From contig NC_080171.1 of the NCBI RefSeq assembly GCF_950295315.1, forward strand, positions 114,210,093 to 114,274,092: a stretch of DNA of 64,000 nucleotides, in the 5' to 3' direction. The notes beneath the pieces are model-generated. The model was not told the origin of the DNA and ran no database searches. It worked only from the letters and a program-made list of their open reading frames with translations. Position numbers and translations under genes: made by a program. How positions within the stretch are numbered: the first letter of the stretch is position 1; each line of letters starts with the position of its first letter. Of the stretch, positions 10,081 through 21,675 are shown in pieces. Origin of the DNA: Erinaceus europaeus (taxonomy: Eukaryota; Chordata; Mammalia; Eulipotyphla; Erinaceidae).

Positions 10081-11540
10081 ATAATGAAAGATGTATACAT
10101 CAAAAACTACAAGTCACTACTAATGGAAATAGACAAAGACACAAAGAAATGGTAAGATCTTCCATGCCTGTGGGATAGGAGAATCAACATCTTTATCAGA
10201 ATTAACCAGAGGAATATATATAGATTCAAAGTAATCTTTGTCAAAGTTCCACTGAATTTCTTTAAGGGAATAGAACACATGATAAAGAAGTCTATCCGGA
10301 AGCAGGAAATAAACAAAACAGGATATCCAAAATAATCCTAAGAGGGGAAATAGAACCATCAGACTTTATGACTTCAAACTATGTTACAGGGTTGTAATAA
10401 GACGACCATCTGTGTGGCCCGGGAATTGGTGCAGTAAATAAGGCATTGGGCTCTCAAGCATGGGATCCTGAATTCGACCCCATCACGTATGCCAGGGTGG
10501 TGCTCAGGTTCTCTCTCCTTCCCCTCCTCCCTTGTTCCATAAATAAATAATTTTTTTTTTTTTTTTACAAAAAATCTGCAGGAAACTGGAACAAAAAATA
10601 TGCACAGATCAGGGCAACAGAATTACAAGCTCAGAAATAAGCTCTCACCTGTATGGACAATTAATTTGCCATAAGAGGCCCAGAACATTAAATGGGGAAA
10701 GAGAATCTTTTCAATAAGTGGTGCTGGGAAAATTGAGTTGAGCCATGAGAAAGAATCAAACAACATCTGGCAGGGGTAGAGAGTGTAATGGTTATGCAAA
10801 GAGACACTTGTGCCTGAGGCTCCAAATCACAGGTTCAACCCCCTGCACCACCATAAGCCAGAGCTAAGCAGTGCTCTGGTAAGAAAAAAAAAAAAAAAAA
10901 AAAGAATCAATATCACCACACTTCACTGTGCAAAAAAGCCAACTTTTGACCAACATTTTTCAAGACTTGGATGTCAGACTAGAAACTGTAAGATACATGA
11001 GAAAACACGCCACAGTCTCTGCTTCAGAAATGTCTTAAAAAACTCAAGTCCAACAACAAGGACAAAAACAAACAAACAAACAAAAAAAGTGAATGAATGG
11101 GACTACATCAAACTGAAGGGCTTTTGCTACAGCAAAAGGAGCCAAAGCAAAAAGTCACCTTGCAGGGAGAATCTCTTTGTCAATAAAGGTCTAATAACTA
11201 TACATAGTTATAGTTTAAAGAGCAAACTCATTAAACTACTCAGCAAAACTCAGCAATAATAATAATAATAATGAATGTGGGGAGGATATGACCAGAATTT
11301 TCACCAATGAAAAAGTTCCAGAGGTCCGAAGGCAAGAAAACAAAGTACTTTAATCACTGATTACCGAAGAAATGCAAATAAAGCCAAGAATGAGATGCCA
11401 CGAGACCCGTGTGAGGATGCCAGGCATTAAAAGGACAGAAACAACAAGTTCTGGTGGGGACACGGGATGATGAAGTGGTCAAATGAACACACAGTCGAAA
11501 TAAATAAAAGACCTTGGCATATTGTTTCCCATTTCTAGCA
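10081..11540 (+). mobile_element. L1 ORF2 3' fragment, broken by SINEs
   Basis: Remnants of ORF2 (GTGGTGCTGGGAAAATTGAG, GACTACATCAAACTGAAGGG) and the 3' part are interrupted by a type C SINE at 10,415 and a type D SINE at 10,757. The frame is broken. Confidence 0.75.
10415..10905 (+). repeat. Type C (10415-10560) and type D (10757-10905) SINEs inside L1
   Basis: The D head GGGTAGAGAGTGTAATGGTT and body CCATAAGCCAGAGCTAAGCA identify the second copy. Both interrupt the same L1. Confidence 0.7.
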
Positions 11541-11639
11541 TACATTTCTTCTTAACACCCCATCAATTTTTAAAATCCTATAATATTATTGGTCTGCAAC
11601 TTTGATTACAGTAAATAACACTGATTTTTAAAAGTTTGG

Positions 11640-11731
11640 CAGTTGATAACTCACCCAGTACAATGTATGCCTTTATCCCGTGAAGACCTGGAGACCAGCA
11701 CCACCTACAGCATTAAGGACGACCAGGGCAC

Positions 11732-11762
<31 letters not shown>

Positions 11763-12035
11763 TCTCTCTCTCAGACTCCAGGGTTTCTGCTGGGACAGTG
11801 CTGCCACTATGAATCTGCTGCTCCCTGTGGTCACTTTTTTCATTTTATTGCATAGGACCGAGAGAAATTGAGAGGGGAGGGCAGATAGAGAGGGGGAGAG
11901 AAAGAGAGATACTTGCAGACCTGCTTCATTATTTGTGAAGTTTCCTTCCTGCAAGTGGGGAGTGGGGGCTCGGACCCCAACCCCTGATCAGGTCCTTGCA
12001 GTTAGTACTATATGTACTACCACCCAGGCCCCCTC
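11640..12035 (-). repeat. Type A/B-like SINE and (TC)n tract
   Basis: The TC microsatellite spans 11,732-11,772. The SINE starts with the CTCCAGGGTTTCTGCTGGGA extension and ends with the head at CACCCAGGCCCCC. Confidence 0.65.
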
Positions 12036-12189
12036 TATACTTACTCTTCATCTAAATAAAGTTAAGCCCAGGAGCCTGCTCAGTGATACCCACAGGAGAA
12101 AGACCCTGAGTGTATCCCCCACTGCCACATAAAAGATAATGAAAAACTAAAAAAGGTTACAAATTAGGCAAGTCATTTGTTATTTTTTT

Positions 12190-12498
12190 ATTATTAAATT
12201 CTTTAGTTTATTTTCATTTTTTATATTTATTTGTTTATTTTCCCTTTTGTTGCCCTTGTTTTTATTGTTGTAGTTATTGTTATTGATGTCATCATTGTTA
12301 GATAGGACAGAGAGAAATGGAGAGAGGAGGGGAAGACAGATGGGGAGAGAAAGATAGACACTTGCAGACCTGCTTCACTGCTTGTGAAGTGACTCTCCTG
12401 CAGGTGGGGACCCGGGGCCTCAAACCGGGATCCTTAAGCTGGTCCTTGCACTTTGCACCACATGCGCTTAACCCACTGTGCTACCGCCTGACTCCCAA
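12190..12498 (-). repeat. Type A SINE
   Basis: Complete copy ending GCCTGACTCCC, about 290 bp before the provirus. Confidence 0.85.
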
Positions 12499-12499
12499 G

Positions 12500-12789
12500 T
12501 CGTTTGTTCTTATGAAAGTCACAGATGACAGATAGCCAGAGAAGAAGGCACTCCCCCTTCATTCCAATAGAGAGAGATAATTACCTCTGACATTTTTCTG
12601 TCATTTACTCTCTACATTCAAACAGTAAACTACAGACAGATCAGACAAAGGAATACAAAGAAAAGAAATAGGCTCATATTATAAATTGGCTGCATAACTA
12701 GTTATGCCTCTATGTCAACCATTCTCTCACAATACCACCTCCATTACTACCTCCGACTTGATTGCATGATTGTAGTAGCACTTACTTTG
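12500..12789. other. Unassigned sequence
   Basis: AT-rich DNA left of the provirus, nothing recognised. Confidence 0.4.
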
Positions 12790-12795
12790 CTTATT

Positions 12796-13222
12796 TGTCG
12801 GGCTGAACTTCACTGATGGGAGACAGACAACCAGGGACTCATGGTTGAGCTGTACGCAGTATCTCTTTATTCATGCAGGACACAGCGCAATCTATACCAA
12901 GCTAGACTAAACTAACAACTAACTAAAACAAACAATGTTGTCTTTATATATACTTCCCAAGTAGGGTGTGAACAGGATGTGACGCAGAGAGGGTGGAGAG
13001 AAAAGTGAGTGGTGAAAATCAGGGTGTGACAAGGAGAGGATCAGGGTGTGACAAGGAGAGGGGGTGGAGCAGGTGAGAATTCTACCACTAAACCATCAAT
13101 GCCCTGGAGGGAAGGTGGTGCTTGTTAACAGAGGTTATGTAAATAGAATACAGTGTTATGTAAATAGAATGCAGGGGGGATTAAACCAAATGAAACAGAA
13201 GGGGTTTTAAAGCATACCAACA
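12796..13222 (-). repeat. 3' LTR of the provirus
   Basis: TG...CA-bounded on the minus strand. A TTATGTAAATAGAAT segment is tandemly duplicated near 13,133-13,172, which makes this copy about 20 bp longer than the 5' LTR. The AATAAA on the minus strand is at 12871-12866. Confidence 0.88.
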
Positions 13223-13411
13223 ATTCCCCCTTTCTTTTTAACTAACGGCCATAGTATTAGGAGTGTGGGGTGAACAGAAACCTATATCGTACAGGCGTTT
13301 TCAAAAGAACTGGCATAAGACATGGAAAACAAAATAGGCGAGCAGCAATAACCAGTGTGATGCCAAGGGGAACGTTTCTTACCTCAAAGGGCAAGGCCTA
13401 GCAGGCGAAAG

Positions 13412-13530
13412 GGCATTTCTTGCCTCTGGGAACGCTTCATGCCTCTGGGGGCATCTCTTGCCTCAAAGGGCATTTCCTGCCTCTGTGGGCATCTCTTGCC
13501 TCTTGGGGCGCTTCATGCCTCTGTGGGCAT
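13412..13530. repeat. 19-bp tandem repeat inside the provirus
   Basis: Six diverged units of 19 bp with the core GGCATCTCTTGCCTCTGGG and a partial seventh. Units alternate between a CATCTCTTGCCT and a CGCTTCATGCCT version, which suggests a higher-order 38- or 57-bp duplication. Confidence 0.8.
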
Positions 13531-14160
13531 AACCTAATAAGGAGGGGGAGTTTTCTGACTCTGGGGAAGAGCCTGCAGGTGAGGGGACATGGTCTATAAA
13601 GTCTCAAGGCAATTGGCTGAAGTTAGTCTTTGAGAAACACAGCAGCGTGTACCAGTAAGTTCAATGGAGGTGTCAGTCCAAAGTAGATGGCCATGGAAGA
13701 AAATGCCAGGGGATGAAATACTGCACGTCTGTCTCGATGGGGAATGTCAGCCACCAGAATTCTGTTTTTCTGTAGAGAGTGATCTTTGGAGTCTGTGAAT
13801 CTGTTTCTTCAGGTCGTGCCAGGTCACATCATTGGTTTCCGAGGGTGTGTTGTAGTCATTCCATCTTGTGGGAAATGTCAGAGAACAGGATCCAAATGGA
13901 TTTCCAGGAATTCCATTTGAGTAGATGCTTTTTCAGATGAAGACTTGACAGCATGTAGTATCATGAGTCCCTGGAGGGCGTCCTAGTCCAAAAAGCTCCT
14001 CGAAATTCCATTTAGGGTGCTTCTGACTGTTCCTGCTGGATTGTTTCAGGCACCCATTTTTAAAAGTGTTCCCATTGAAGATAGAATCCAATCAGGAGAG
14101 TAGAACTAACCACATGTCTCCATTCTTGGGGATTGCCACGGTACTGGAGAATGTTCCTCA

Positions 14161-14216
14161 AATTAGAGTAGTCCTTCTCCATGGGAAAAATTAGAGTAGT
14201 CCTTCTCCATGGGAAG
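14161..14216. repeat. 28-bp direct duplication inside the provirus
   Basis: Two adjacent copies of a 28-bp unit that begins AATTAGAGTAGTCCTTCTCC. They are virtually identical, so the duplication is young or conserved by the source element. Confidence 0.85.
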
Positions 14217-14497
14217 AAGTCCAGAAAGTCCCAGTGGAAATCTCCGTGCATATCCCAAGATCTATGATCCCGGTCATAAGAAACCAAAGTTCCTGGTCAG
14301 GGAACCGAAGTGTGGCCCAGAGTAAAATGTTCCAGAGATAGAGAAACTGTCTCATAATGAAACAGTAGAGGCTTTGGCAAACCTCTTCATAAGTAGAAAG
14401 GCAACCCATGGTGGATGGGTAGCCAAGTTTACTTATCTGGGCGATGGGTGGGTTAGGTCCCACGTTGATGCCAGTCCATGTTTCAGGGCTTATTTCA

Positions 14498-14516
14498 GTC
14501 CCTTGTTCGGGCACCA
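14498..14516 (-). promoter_or_regulatory. Retroviral primer-binding site, tRNA-Lys-like
   Basis: TGGTGCCCGAACAAGGGAC lies two bases inside the 5' LTR. It differs from the usual tRNA-Lys3 site by a C-to-T change and one extra A. Confidence 0.75.
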
Positions 14517-14518
14517 TA

Positions 14519-14925
14519 TATTGGGCTGAGCTTCACTGATGGGAGACAGACAACCAGGGACTCATGGTTGAGCTGTATGCAGTATCTCTTTATTCATGCA
14601 GGACACAGCGCAATCTATACCAAGCTAGACTAAACTAACAACTAACTAAAACAAACAATGTTGTCTTTATATATACTTCCCAAGTAGGGTGTGAACAGGA
14701 TGTGACGCAGAGAGGGTGGAGAGAAAAGTGAGTGGTGAAAATCAGGGTGTGACAAGGAGAGGATCAGGGTGTGACAAGGAGAGGGGGCGAAGCAGGTGAG
14801 AATTCTACCACTAAACCACCAATGCCCTGGAGGGAAGGTGGTGCTTGTTAACAGAGGTTATGTAAATAGAATGCAGGGGGGATTAAACCAAATGAAACAG
14901 AAGGGGTTTTTAAAGCATACCAACA
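14519..14925 (-). repeat. 5' LTR of the provirus
   Basis: It starts TGTTGGTATGC on the minus strand and ends CAGCCCAATA, a mutated form of the CAGCCCGACA seen in its partner. It carries a TATATAAAG box and an AATAAAGAG polyadenylation signal. It lacks the 20-bp tandem duplication present in the other LTR. Confidence 0.88.
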
Positions 14926-14949
14926 CTTATTCTTGATTCTTTTGTTTTC

Positions 14950-15233
14950 TACCCCCAGGGTTATCACTGGGGCTCGGTGCCAGCACTACAAATCCACTGC
15001 TCCTTGTGACCATTTTTTTATTTTCCCCATTTTATTGGACAGGACAGAGAGAAATTAAGAGAGGAGGCAGGGGATAGAGAGGGAGAGAGAAAGAGAGATA
15101 CCTGCAGACCTACTTTGTCTCTGTGAAGCATTCCCCTCTGCAGGTGGGGAGTCAAAGACTCAAACCCGGATCCTTGGCCGGGTCTCTGCACTTAGCACTA
15201 TGTGTGCTTAACCAGGTGTGCCCCTGTCTAGTC
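14950..15233 (-). repeat. Type B-like SINE with extension
   Basis: Begins CAGGGTTATCACTGGGGCTC and runs to the TCTAGTCCCC head, next to the provirus right end. Confidence 0.7.
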
Positions 15234-15239
15234 CCCTCC

Positions 15240-16030
15240 TTTTTTTTTCATAGCAGAGTACATTTTCTCTAAAACCCTTTGAGACTAATTTGCTACTCTG
15301 ATACATCACACCCTTGAATATTTTTAGCTTCCACTTCCTACAAAGCAGGATATTCTCTCACATTATGCCGAACTGTCTGAATCCGAGCGTTCATGCTGGT
15401 GCACCACTACTATCTCATCAGACTCTGTTCAAGTTTTGCTTTACAGCAAAAAGGCTGGGTTGGGACCACGTTTTGTGTTAGTTCCTGCGTTTCTTTCTTT
15501 AGTTCCCCACCAACTGGAAGACTCTGCCTCTGTCTTTGGTGCCCTTGGCATCACTGAAGAGTAGAGATGGAGTCTTGGCTTGTGTCTGACCACTGGTTTC
15601 CCACAATCCTTTCAGGTTTTGCCTCACTACAGGGCTCACTTCCTTTCAGGAGTCGCACAGTTTATTCCAGGACTGGAGGTGCTCATTCAACTAGCAAGTA
15701 CTTTGTGGGGGAATTTTCGAAACCATACAAATATCTCCTTTTTCATCCCACTTCTTTCCTCTTTTGTCAAATTTATTTTAGCTATTCTAGTGTTTGCCCT
15801 TTTCATTGAAGTTTCTGGGGTAAGTTTATTGTGTCTCTGAAAAGTGTGGATATCTTGTTGGAAACTTTTATTACCATTACAGATCAGTTTTGGGAGAATG
15901 GGCATCATTATTATAAGTCTTCCAGCCCATAAATACAGTTTGTCTCTGATTATTATTATTTTTTTGGCTTATTTGATTGATCACAGAACTACTTTGTGAT
16001 TTTCAGTTTATGAACACTATGCTAGCGTTT
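15240..16030 (-). mobile_element. Probable L1 fragment
   Basis: The stretch at 15,700-15,960, including TTTTGGGAGAATGGGCATCA and AAGTCTTCCAGCCCAT, resembles antisense L1 ORF2. The left part is less certain. Confidence 0.5.
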
Positions 16031-16039
16031 CTTTTTTTA

Positions 16040-16462
16040 ATTATATTATTTATTTATTATTGCATAGCGACAGAGAGAAATTGAGAGGGGAGGAGGATGT
16101 AGAGAGGGAAAGAGAGGGGACCAAGTGGTGTTGCACCTGGTTAAGTGCACAAACTACAATGCACAAGGACCCAGGTTCAAGCCCCTGGCCCCTACTTGCA
16201 GGGGAAAAACTTCACGAGTGGTGAAGTAGAGCTGCAAGTCTGTCTCTTTCCCTATCTCCCTCTCATCTCAATTTCTCTGTCTCTATACAATAATAAAGAA
16301 ATAAAGTTTAAAAAGAGGGTGGTAAAGACAGAGAGACACCTGCAGCCTTATTTCACCACTCCTGAAGCTGTCCCTCTGCAGATGGGGACCTGGGGCTTGA
16401 ACCTGGGTCCTTGTGCATTGTGGTGTAAGCGCTTAACCAGGTGCACCACCGCCTGGCCCCTA
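16040..16462 (-). repeat. Type B SINE split by a plus-strand type B SINE
   Basis: The outer copy occupies 16,040-16,107 and 16,319-16,462; the inner copy (16,108-16,318) reads plus from ACCAAGTGGTGTTGCACCTG to its A-rich tail. Confidence 0.75.
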
Positions 16463-16627
16463 TGCTTGTTTTCTTTATGTACTTAGCTTTCTTTGGGGTG
16501 CTTATAATTTTAGTTTCTGTTTGTGAGTAGTATACATAAATGTGGTTATTTTCTTTCCTGTATTGATCTTGTGTGTGTTACTTCAATGAATTCAATTATT
16601 AGTACAAGGAATTGGGTTTTTTCAAAT

Positions 16628-16848
16628 ATTTATTTATTCCCTTTTGTTACACTTGTTGTTTTATAGTTGTAGTTATTACTGATGTCATCGTTGTTGGATA
16701 TGACAGAAAGAAATGGAGAGAGGAGGGAAAGACAGAGAGGAGGAGAGAAAGACAGACACCTGCAGACTTGTTTCATGGCTTGTGAAGTGACTCCCCTGCA
16801 GGTGGGGAGCCAGGGGCTCAAACCAGGATCCTTACACCAGTCTGAGTT
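16628..16848 (-). repeat. Type A SINE, head truncated
   Basis: Ends after CTTACACCAG, where L1-like sequence begins. Confidence 0.78.
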
Positions 16849-16849
16849 T

Positions 16850-17030
16850 TTATTTTTTTTAATAATGAATTGGTGATAGCCATTGTCAAATGTTTTCTCT
16901 TTCTGCCTACATTCATATAACCATATGATTTTTTCCCTCCTGAGTGAATGATCTGCAAATCTTGAAAATTCTTACAGAACTGGAGTGACATATAATTCTT
17001 CTGTGAAAGATTTGTCTATTCATGTATGTG
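16850..17030 (-). mobile_element. L1 ORF2 fragment
   Basis: Antisense ORF2-like block around TCATATAACCATATGATTTT and the following GAATGATCTGC. Confidence 0.45.
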
Positions 17031-17034
17031 TTTA

Positions 17035-17345
17035 ATTGAGAGAGGGACGGAAAGAGAACCAGATCATCACTGGCATGTGCCAGGGATTGAATGTGGGCCC
17101 TACGCTTGAGAGTTCAGCACTTTAGCCATTGTGCCACCTCCAAGCCTTAATACATAACTTTATTTTCTTAATATAATTAAGTAATTAATTAATTTTGCAT
17201 AGAGACAGAAAAATCGAGAGGGGAGGGGGAGATGGGGGAAACACATGGCAACACGGCTTCACCACAGATGAAGCTCCATGCCCCTGCAGGTGGGGGCCAA
17301 GGCCTCGAACACTATAATGTGTTCACTCAACCAGATGCCACCTGC
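17035..17345 (-). repeat. Type C and type B SINE fragments
   Basis: Type C at 17,035-17,148 and a decayed type B at 17,180-17,345. Confidence 0.6.
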
Positions 17346-17349
17346 ACCC

Positions 17350-17735
17350 TCATAATTCCTCCTTTACATTGTTATATTTGGTTTGCTAACAGCTTGTTGA
17401 TAAACTTACATTTACATTCCTGACAGATGTTGATCTGCAGTGTTTTTTTTTTTTAATGTTTTCTTTAGTTTTAGTAACAAAGTAATAAGAACTAACCTCA
17501 TAAACTGAGAAATGTTCACTCCTCCACTATTTTCTAGAAGGAGTGTATAAAGTGGGTGTTAATGGCTTGTGAAGCAACCCCCTGCAGGTGGGGAGCTGGG
17601 GCTCAAACTCACACGAATCCCTGTGGTTACCCTGGGGCTCCACTGCCTGACCCCTGGGGTTTCTTTTCCTTTTAATAGTTATAGAATTTTTCTGGTTATC
17701 TTTTTCATCTGGTTGACTTTTGGGAGTTTGTTGTC
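17350..17735 (-). mobile_element. L1-like fragment with a SINE remnant
   Basis: ACATTTACATTCCTGACAG-like antisense L1 sequence. A short type B SINE piece sits at about 17,560-17,660. Confidence 0.35.
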
Positions 17736-17739
17736 CATG

Positions 17740-18385
17740 ATTGACCCATTCACTGGTGCATTCTACCAAACCACTCATGAAAGAGAAGCAGCAACTCCGT
17801 CTTTTCTAAAATATTGCATAAAGGGAATATTTCACACCTCATCCTATATGACCAACATTACTCTGAATCCCAAAGCAAGAAAAACCCAGAAAAAGGAAGA
17901 AAGAAGAGAGGAGGAAGGAAGAGAAGGGTAACTGAGTACAATATGGACGTGTCAACACTCAGGACGCAGCTGACCTATTCCTGTGAGGAGACCACATTTG
18001 GAGTCTGCTTGTGTTTTGTGAAAAGGAATAGGACCAAGGTGACTCATCACACAGCAAAGTAGCCTTGAAGGTGTGTCTGAGGGACAACTGGTCCAGGACA
18101 ACCAGTTCTCAGAAGATGGGCTAAAGGAACAGAATAAAAAATAAGAAAAATATTGCACCAAAGCAAAGAACTCTGGGTAAGGAAGGAGATGGGAGGGAAG
18201 GAGGAGCTTTAAGGTCTTGGTATACGATGATGGAGAAGGAGCTAGACTGGGGGAGAGAATGTCTTGAAGACTATTGTAGAGATGAGAGGTTGTACTTTTG
18301 TGTCAACAACTGTACAACAACTGTACTGTGTGTGAGCCATTAACAACTGTACTGTGAGCCATTAACCCCCCAATAAAGTGGGAGA
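17740..18385 (+). mobile_element. L1 ORF2 remnant and 3' end
   Basis: TTCACTGGTGCATTCTACCA at the left is typical of ORF2, and the right end has CACCAAAGCAAAGAACTCTG and ends CCCCCAATAAAG. The middle is deleted or diverged. Confidence 0.7.
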
Positions 18386-18479
18386 AAGAAAACCCTTGCT
18401 TGTTTGCCTCAATGCATAAGTAAGTCATGAAAAATACTGTTAGTATGCTATAGAATTCCTTTAATGTTAATTGTAACCT

Positions 18480-19090
18480 GCCCCCAAGAAATAGGATGTG
18501 TAAATTCTCTCCCTCCCTCCCCTCTCCTCTCCTCTCTCTCCACTTCCCCGTCCACCTCCCCTTCCTCACTGCATAGTTCCGGTTTATGGTAGTGCAGGGG
18601 ATTGAACCTGGGACCTTGGAATCTCCGTCATGAGAGTTTTTTTGCATAACCACTATGCTATCTACCCCTGCCCAAATAAATCTCAATTTTTTCCCTTCCT
18701 TCCTTCCTTCCTTCCTCCCTCCCTCCCTTCTTTCCTTCCTTCCTTCCTTCTTCCATTTCTTTTGTTTTTTGTTTACCAGAGCACTGCTCACCTCTGGCTT
18801 GTAGTGGTTGTGGGGGATTGAACCTGAGACTTTGGAGCTTCAGACATGAGAGTCTCTTTATATAACCGTTATGCTGGCCTGCTGTATAGTTTTCTTTCTT
18901 TCTTTTAAAATATTTTTAAGTATTTTATTTAGCTTTTATTTTTGACTGAGATGAAGAGAAAGACACAGAGAGAAACGCCAGAGCACTGTTCAGCTCTGGC
19001 TTATGGTGGTGCGGGGGATTGAACCTGGGACTTCGGAACTTCAGGCATAAGAGTCTCTTTGCATGACCATTATGCTATCTATGCCTGCCC
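18480..19090 (-). repeat. Three type D SINEs in tandem with a (TTCC)n tract
   Basis: Copies end at about 18,670, 18,885 and 19,090 with the repeated GCATAACCATTATGCTATCT head complement. The TTCC/TCCC microsatellite lies at 18,693-18,753. Confidence 0.75.
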
Positions 19091-19094
19091 TCTT

Positions 19095-19420
19095 TTTTTT
19101 TTTCTCCAGGGTTATTGCTGGGGGTTGGTGCCTGCACTATGAATCCACTGCTCCTGGAGGCTATTTTTTTCCTTTTGTTGCCCTTGTTGTTTATTGTTAT
19201 TGTTATTACTGTTGTTGTCATTGCTGTCATTGTTGAGTAGGACAGAGAGAAATGGAGAGAGGAGGCAAAGACAGAGAGCGGGAGAGAAAGACAGACACCT
19301 GCAGACCTTCTTCACTGCATGTGAAGTGACCCCTCCTGCAGGTGGGGAGCCAGGGGCTTGAACCAGGATTCTTATGCTGGTCCTTGCGCTTTAACTCACC
19401 ACACTACTGCCCGCCCCCCC
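19095..19420 (-). repeat. Type A SINE with extension
   Basis: Carries the GGGTTATTGCTGGGGGTTGG extension, a full body and a head ending in a C tract. Confidence 0.8.
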
Positions 19421-19499
19421 CCCCCTTTCTTTTCTTAGGGCTATCTGAAGGTTGTTCCTGCCTCCACTCCTCAATTTGATTCTTTAACAAAGTGAACTA

Positions 19500-19775
19500 C
19501 AGTTCTGTTTTCAGTTAGCAAATAAAAATGTATCAGAGTTTGTGAAGGCAGACAAATAGAACAGAGTAGAGCCTGAAACTAGCCTACACACATATATGGG
19601 CAACTGAGTTGTCACGAAGGTGCAGAGGCAACGATGTGGAGAGTGACTTCAACAAACAGTTGTGGAACAATGGGATATTCAGATACCAAAAAGTAAAGTG
19701 AACTTGGATCCACACCTCATTCAGAAATTAACTCAAAGTCATTCATAGACATGAACATACAACTGAAACTAGGAA
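19500..19775 (+). mobile_element. L1 ORF2 fragment
   Basis: GACAAATAGAACAGAGTAGA and the following block are L1 ORF2-like. Confidence 0.6.
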
Positions 19776-20035
19776 ATTCAATACAACTGGACTTCCCTGG
19801 GCAGACAACCCTACCAGTGTGTCCTGTGCCCATGTTCAGCGGGGAAGTAAGAAGCCAGACCTTCCACTTTCTGCATCCCATAATGACCCTGAGCCCACAC
19901 TCCCACAGGGACAAAGAATAAGAAAGCTATCAGGGGAGGGGATGGGACATGGAGTTCTGGTGGTGGAAATTATGTGGAGTTGTCCCCCTCTTATCCTATG
20001 GTTTTTGTCAGTGTTTCCTTCTTATAAATATAAAT
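19775..20035 (-). repeat. Repeat X, partial copy
   Basis: It shares the CTTCTGCATCCCATAATGAC interior and the terminal CTTATCCTATGG block with the copy at 1,545. It joins L1-like sequence on its left. Confidence 0.65.
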
Positions 20036-20094
20036 AAATAAATAAATAAATAAGAAGCTAAAAAAAAAAAAAAAAAGAAAAAAGAATAAATGAA

Positions 20095-20525
20095 GGGGCC
20101 AGGTGGTGGCGCACCTGGTTGAGTGCACATGTTATAATGTGCAAGGACCCAGATTCAAGCCCCCGGTCCCCACGTGCAGGGGGAAAGCTTTGCAAGTGGT
20201 GAAGCAGGGCTGCAGATGTCTCTCTATCTCTCTCTTCCTCTCTATCACCCAGTCCCCTCATTCTCTCTCAATTTTGGGCTGTCTCTAACCAATAAATAAA
20301 AATTAAAAGAAAAATATAATAAATATTTTAAAAGAAAGAAAAAAATGAAAAGGTAAACTGCAGAAAAATATTTGCAAAGTATGCAGCTTGTATCCAGATA
20401 TATGGATAGAAAGAACTCTCTAACATAATAGTTATGCAAAGGGACTCGTGTCTGAGGTTCTAAAGTCCCAGGTTCAATCCCCCACAACACCATAAACCAG
20501 AGCTGAGCAGTGCTCTAATAAACAA
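20095..20525 (+). repeat. Type B (20095-20300) and type D (20430-20525) SINEs
   Basis: The type B copy is near full length with GCCAGGTGGTGGCGCACCTG; the D copy interrupts L1. Confidence 0.75.
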
Positions 20526-20840
20526 ACAAACAAAAAACCAGTTGCTTAAATGGGCCAAAATTTGAAAACACTTCACAAGAGAATGGTGCTAAATAAGCAT
20601 GTGAAAAAATTCTCACATCATTAGCCATCGGTAAAGTTCAAATCGAATCCACAAGGCACTACTTCACACTCACTAGGATGGCTATAATCAGAAACAGAAA
20701 GTAGCAGGTATTGGAGAAAGTGTGGAGACATTAGATCTCTCACACATCCATTGTTGACAGGAATATAAATGGCTTGAACACTGTGGAAGACAGTTTGGCA
20801 TGTCCTCCAAAGGTTCAATACAAAAACTGGGGAGATAACC
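20325..20840 (+). mobile_element. L1 3' fragment split by a type D SINE
   Basis: Contains TTAGCCATCGGTAAAGTTCA and TACTTCACACTCACTAGGAT, a common L1 3' block. A type D SINE interrupts it at 20,430-20,525. Confidence 0.75.
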
Positions 20841-21445
20841 CAGCTGACAGAGCATTGGACTTAGAAACCTGAGGTTCTTATCTTTTTTTTTTTTAACAAA
20901 ATTCATTTTTGTTTTTTATTATCTTTATTTATTGAATAGAGATAGCCAGAAATCGAGATGATCGGGGAGAGAGAGAGGAAGAGAGAAAGAGAGACACCTG
21001 TGACACTATTTCACCACTCACAAAGCTTTCCCCCCTGCAGGTGGGGACCGGGGGCTTGAATCTGGGTCCTTGTGCCTTGTAACATGTACGTTCAACCAGG
21101 TGTGCCACCACCTGGCCCCTGTTTGTTTGTTTTTTTTTCCCAACAGGATTATCACTGAAGCTGGATGCCTATGTGATGAATACACTGCTCTCAGTGGCCA
21201 TTTTCCTTTCCTTTTTTTAAAATTTTTTTTCTTCCTTTTACTGTTTTCTTTTTGCTAGAGACAGAGAGAAATTAAGAGTAGAGTGGGAGATAGAGAAAGA
21301 AAAAGAGAGACATCTGCAGCCCTGCTTCATCACTCATGAAGCTTCCCCACTGCAGGTGGGGATGAGGAGAGCACACACGCTGGGTCCATGTGCATAGTGA
21401 TACATACGTGCACTCGAATGGGTGCACTGCCTGGTCCCCTGAGGT
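20825..21445. repeat. Type C fragment (+) and two type B SINEs (-)
   Basis: The C head lies at 20,825-20,880. B copies span about 20,930-21,118 and 21,125-21,445; the second has the extension block. Confidence 0.65.
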
Positions 21446-21675
21446 TGTTGGTTCTAGCTCTAGCACGTCATGTACTGGCTATAGCCTTCTGACTACACTC
21501 TCACGTAAAATGCTCTCATATACAATAAATAAAACTTTTTTTCGAGGCCTAAAACAGCTGTTTTAGTCCTAAATCAATCAACACCCAAACAAATTTAAAA
21601 CAGATGCTCCAAAGTATACAGCTGTTCATAGTCAGAAGGTAGAGGCAACCCAGGGTCTATCAACAAGTGAATGAT

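Larger units (their letters stand above)
12796..14925 (-). mobile_element. Endogenous retrovirus-like provirus, two LTRs, apparently non-coding (class II/ERVK-like)
   Basis: Two similar LTRs (12796-13222 and 14519-14925) bracket about 1.3 kb of interior, and the whole is flanked by a 6-bp target duplication CTTATT (12790-12795 and 14926-14931). On the minus strand the order is 5' LTR, a primer-binding site resembling the tRNA-Lys type, interior, a purine tract AAAAAGAAAGGGGGAAT, and 3' LTR. The 6-bp duplication and Lys-type site fit class II (beta-like) elements. No gag, pro, pol or env similarity is visible, and the longest open frame (108 codons from 14517) has none. By eye the LTRs differ at 7 substitutions plus two indels, so the insertion is fairly recent. 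Mobilisation in trans by an intact relative is inferred. Confidence 0.9.
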
